A model generated the notes under the pieces. The model saw only the letters and a program-made list of their open reading frames with translations, was not told where the DNA came from and did not search any database. Below are positions 61,550 to 64,000 of a stretch of 64,000 nucleotides of DNA, in pieces. Source of the DNA: Sphagnum magellanicum (lineage: Eukaryota > Streptophyta > Sphagnopsida > Sphagnales > Sphagnaceae); NCBI GenBank assembly GCA_021904315.1, contig CM038913.1:3223958-3287957 (forward strand), written 5' to 3'. A program made the translations under genes and the position numbers. The first letter of the stretch is position 1; each line of letters begins with the position of its first letter.

Positions 61550-63520
61550 ATGATATACCTTATATTATTTTAGGATACCTTAGTTATTTAAACTTATACC
61601 CTAAGTTATTATAAGTTATTATAAGTTATTATACCTTAAAGTATTATACATTATTCTATTTATAGTATCTTAGTTATCTCATTATAGGCTTTTTACTTTA
61701 AATTATTTTAAATTAAATTTTCAATTAACCTTGAGCTATACCTTAGGTTATTCAAGGTCATTCTACTTTATGTTATTATAAATTATTTTATCCTAAGTAT
61801 AAAAACTTAAAATAATCAAAATAAAAATATAATGACCTAAGGTAAAATAACTTATTATAGCCAATAATATCTTATGAAAAATAATTTAAATAACATGTAA
61901 TAAAATAACTAGCAATATCCTATGATAATATAACTTAAAATATCCAACAATAGTTTATAATAAATAGTACCAATAATCAAAATATAATTTAGAATAACAA
62001 AAAAACCACCAATTGCCACCAATAGAATAGCCACCAATAAGATAACCACCAATGGTTTATTATTATATAACCAAGAATAACCATTAATAGAATTGCCACT
62101 AATAGCCATTAATATAATCACCACTAATACCACTAATAGCCTATGATAAATTAATTTAAAATAACCACTAATATCCACCAATAGAATATCCACCAATTAT
62201 CATTAATAACCTATGGTAATTTAACCTAAAGTAATAACCAATAGCCACTAATAACCACCAATAGAAGAGTAATCAATAATCACTAATAGGTAACAATAAA
62301 ATAGGCACCAATAGAATAACCAACGATAGCCACCAATAGAATAACCACAAATAGTCTATGCTAATATAACCTAAAATAACCAATAATAACATAAGGTGAA
62401 ATAACCTTCAATAGTCAAGAGCAACCAACAATAATCTCACATATTTAAAAATAACCTAAAATGAAATTGTAACCAAAAAGAAGGGGGACACGAACGAATC
62501 CAAGACACAGAACTCACATAGGTACTCGTCCGACCCCTCTTGCCACCACAACTGCATTCCTTCTGGGATAATCACCCTCAGAAGCTCTCCTAGTATTGCT
62601 GCAGTACAATACCACTCTCCCTAAGCACACAAGCTATTCATCTGAAACTGCAAGTCTACCGAGACAATGTGCGATTCGGCTCATGACCCTCAGACCGGAT
62701 CTCTCATCATGTAGCTACATAACCAGATGACAAGACAGATGCAAAATCGAACCCTCAAAACAACTATTCGATCTTTATTACATGCCGAATACTCCGATAG
62801 CACAAGCATCCATGCTACTGGGATTATCTTGATCTGTACTGCCATTCCTAGATTCAGAAGCTCGCGTACGTCAGTTGCAGATTGCAGCGGAAGTAAAAAA
62901 ATGCAGACCGACTTAGAACGCTTACTAAGCTTCTGTTCTTCCTTTCTTTCCTTCTTTTTTTCTATGCTCCCTGTCTGTTTAAATTAAGGTCCTACTTATC
63001 CTTTGTCTAGCCGTTTCTGGCTTCTTCCAAAAGCTTGGTTAGCCCTTTGCAGATTGTTTCCCTCCAAAGCTCATCAATGAGGCGCCGCAATCCCTCATCA
63101 AATTCGCCGTCAAAGAGCCATGCATTCCATGCAAAGGAAATACCATCAACACAAAATCAGAGATCCGCCGTCACTCTCCATTAGAGGCGGCCAAACCGTC
63201 CCTCGTTCACACGTCAAGTCCAGTCTAGAGAGTTTTTTGGAACGGTCACCCATTGTCCGGCTACAAAATAACCAAAATTAGCCATAAATAGCCCAAAGTG
63301 AAATGGCCTACAATAGTAAAAAACAACATGGAATAACCAAAAATAACCAAAAGTAACATAAAATAATCAAAAGTAACTTAGAATAACTAAAAGTCACCTA
63401 GGGTGAAATAACTAATTTAAAAAAAAATTGAGAATAATCATAAATAGTCGTAAATAATGTAAGGTGAAATAATTTTTAAAAATGAAAAGTAGCCTTAAAA
63501 TAGTTGAAAGTAACTTAACA
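61550..63520. repeat. AT-rich inverted minisatellite arrays of element C
   Basis: Units rich in TTATTATAAG and TTATTTTAGG (61550-61790) give way to complementary units AATAACCTAAGG, ATAACCACCAATAG and AAAATAACCAAAA. The switch of sense near 61795 makes the region a large imperfect fold-back. Confidence 0.75.
62468..63265. mobile_element. Probable solo LTR inserted in element C
   Basis: A 798-bp block of balanced base composition with ends TGTAACC and GGCTACA (inverted TGTA[A/G]CC, TG...CA type). It is flanked by AAAT on both sides (62464-62467 and 63266-63269). A 4-bp duplication is shorter than the usual 5 bp, so either the edge is off by one or one base has changed. The block has no protein-like frame and contrasts sharply with the AT-rich minisatellite around it. 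Confidence 0.6.
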
Positions 63521-63827
63521 TAGATAATATTATTATATTAGCAAAAATCTTATCCATTTATTAAACATTTTTTTTTTCAAAAGAATGGTCATTGAAATGT
63601 TATTAAATAGTGATATCAAAAAACATTTGTTTGAATGATTCTACACTTTCAAAAGGAAATAATTGTAATTATGTACATTATTGAAAAAAAATTAAATTAC
63701 ACTTTAATCATTTCATTTGAACAAAATTTCAATAAGATATGAATTTCAAAGTTTATGTTTTTGTAATGTTTAAATGAAGTACTTCATAAATATAATGTAA
63801 TGTGACAAATTATCACCACAAATGTGA

Positions 63828-63880
63828 TGGCTTGATGGTAAGGGTGTTTGCTTCCATCTTATAAGTCAAAGGATCAAACT
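63828..63880 (+). other. tRNA-like A-box/B-box block in element C
   Basis: TGGCTTGATGG (63828-63838) fits the A-box consensus at 10 of 11 positions and is followed by TAAGG. GATCAAACT (63872-63880) fits the B box at 8 of 9. The spacing of 44 nt is close to that in element B (49 nt). It lies just before a GGTTAGG-type sequence, as in elements A and B. Confidence 0.4.
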
Positions 63881-64000
63881 TCACAAATGGTGTGTTTGTG
63901 ATCAATAATGGTAAGTTAACCAAATATTCTCTTATGTAATTTTTAAAAATAGGTGTCTATTTAGGTTGATTACATGACCTATGTACCTAGGTTAGGTTTT

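Larger units (their letters stand above)
61320..64000 (+). mobile_element. Probable CACTA element (element C), right end outside window
   Basis: CACTAGTATAAAAATGGGGG at 61320 is very close to the common plant CACTA terminus form CACTAGTAGAAAAA-GGGG. It is followed by long AT-rich subterminal minisatellites: TTATTTTAGG/CCTTAAGTTATT units to about 61790, then units of opposite sense such as AATAACCACCAATAG to 63520. Near the window end there is a tRNA-like block (63828-63880) and then CCTAGGTTAGGTT, the same order seen before the terminus of element B. This predicts a TAGTG end shortly past 64000. The element is interrupted by an LTR-like insertion at 62468-63265. Confidence 0.55.

Overview
This window looks like nuclear DNA of a plant (streptophyte). 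It is strongly AT-rich and sparse in genes. The coding sequence that exists is split by spliceosomal GT-AG introns, and most of the rest is plant-type transposable elements (CACTA/EnSpm, Ty1-copia, solo LTRs, TIR elements, tRNA-derived repeats) in many stages of decay. I cannot name the species; nothing points specifically to a flowering plant.

Layout. 1-3.3 kb: AT-rich intergenic DNA with a TA-flanked TIR element (289-975), whose relative lies at 38865-39544. 3.4-4.3 kb: a decayed, formerly coding-looking stretch with a 131-bp tandem triplication. 4.6-7.8 kb: the only gene that looks intact, a three-exon alpha/beta hydrolase of the DUF900 family with its own N-terminal helical region, a GA-rich leader, a leader hairpin and a 14-codon upstream ORF. 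8-16.7 kb: intergenic, with a fold-back element and a tRNA-like patch. 17.0-19.5 kb: a decayed tandem paralogue of the hydrolase with three in-frame stops, a lost nucleophile and an internally duplicated helical region, but a conserved intron position. 20.3-21.6 kb: the 3' end of a Ty1-copia element (RNase H remnant, polypurine tract, LTR). 21.6-29.3 kb: empty AT-rich DNA with a 116-bp tandem array. 29.5-30.6 kb: decayed transposon-type coding sequence. 33.0-34.0 kb: fragments of a RuvB-like 2 (TIP49b) gene next to fragments of an unrecognised gene. 35.1-38.8 kb: a tRNA-derived SINE-like patch and decayed long repeats. 39.5-43.5 kb: empty.

43.5-56.3 kb is a transposon cluster. A decayed CACTA transposase (tnp2 + DUF4218 + DUF4216, minus strand) lies between two related non-autonomous CACTA elements in opposite orientation. 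The right one is complete with a 3-bp target duplication. The left one is truncated and interrupted by a solo LTR. A decayed two-exon coiled-coil type ORF on the plus strand sits between them. 61.3 kb to the window end appears to be another CACTA element with AT-rich subterminal repeats, again with an LTR-like insertion, running off the edge.

The two strongest leads are (1) a bacterial-type DUF900 hydrolase in a plant genome with an adjacent decaying copy that has lost its catalytic serine, and (2) CACTA elements that carry tRNA-like A-box/B-box blocks at matching subterminal positions. No operon-like, CRISPR, phage or classical RNA-gene content was seen.
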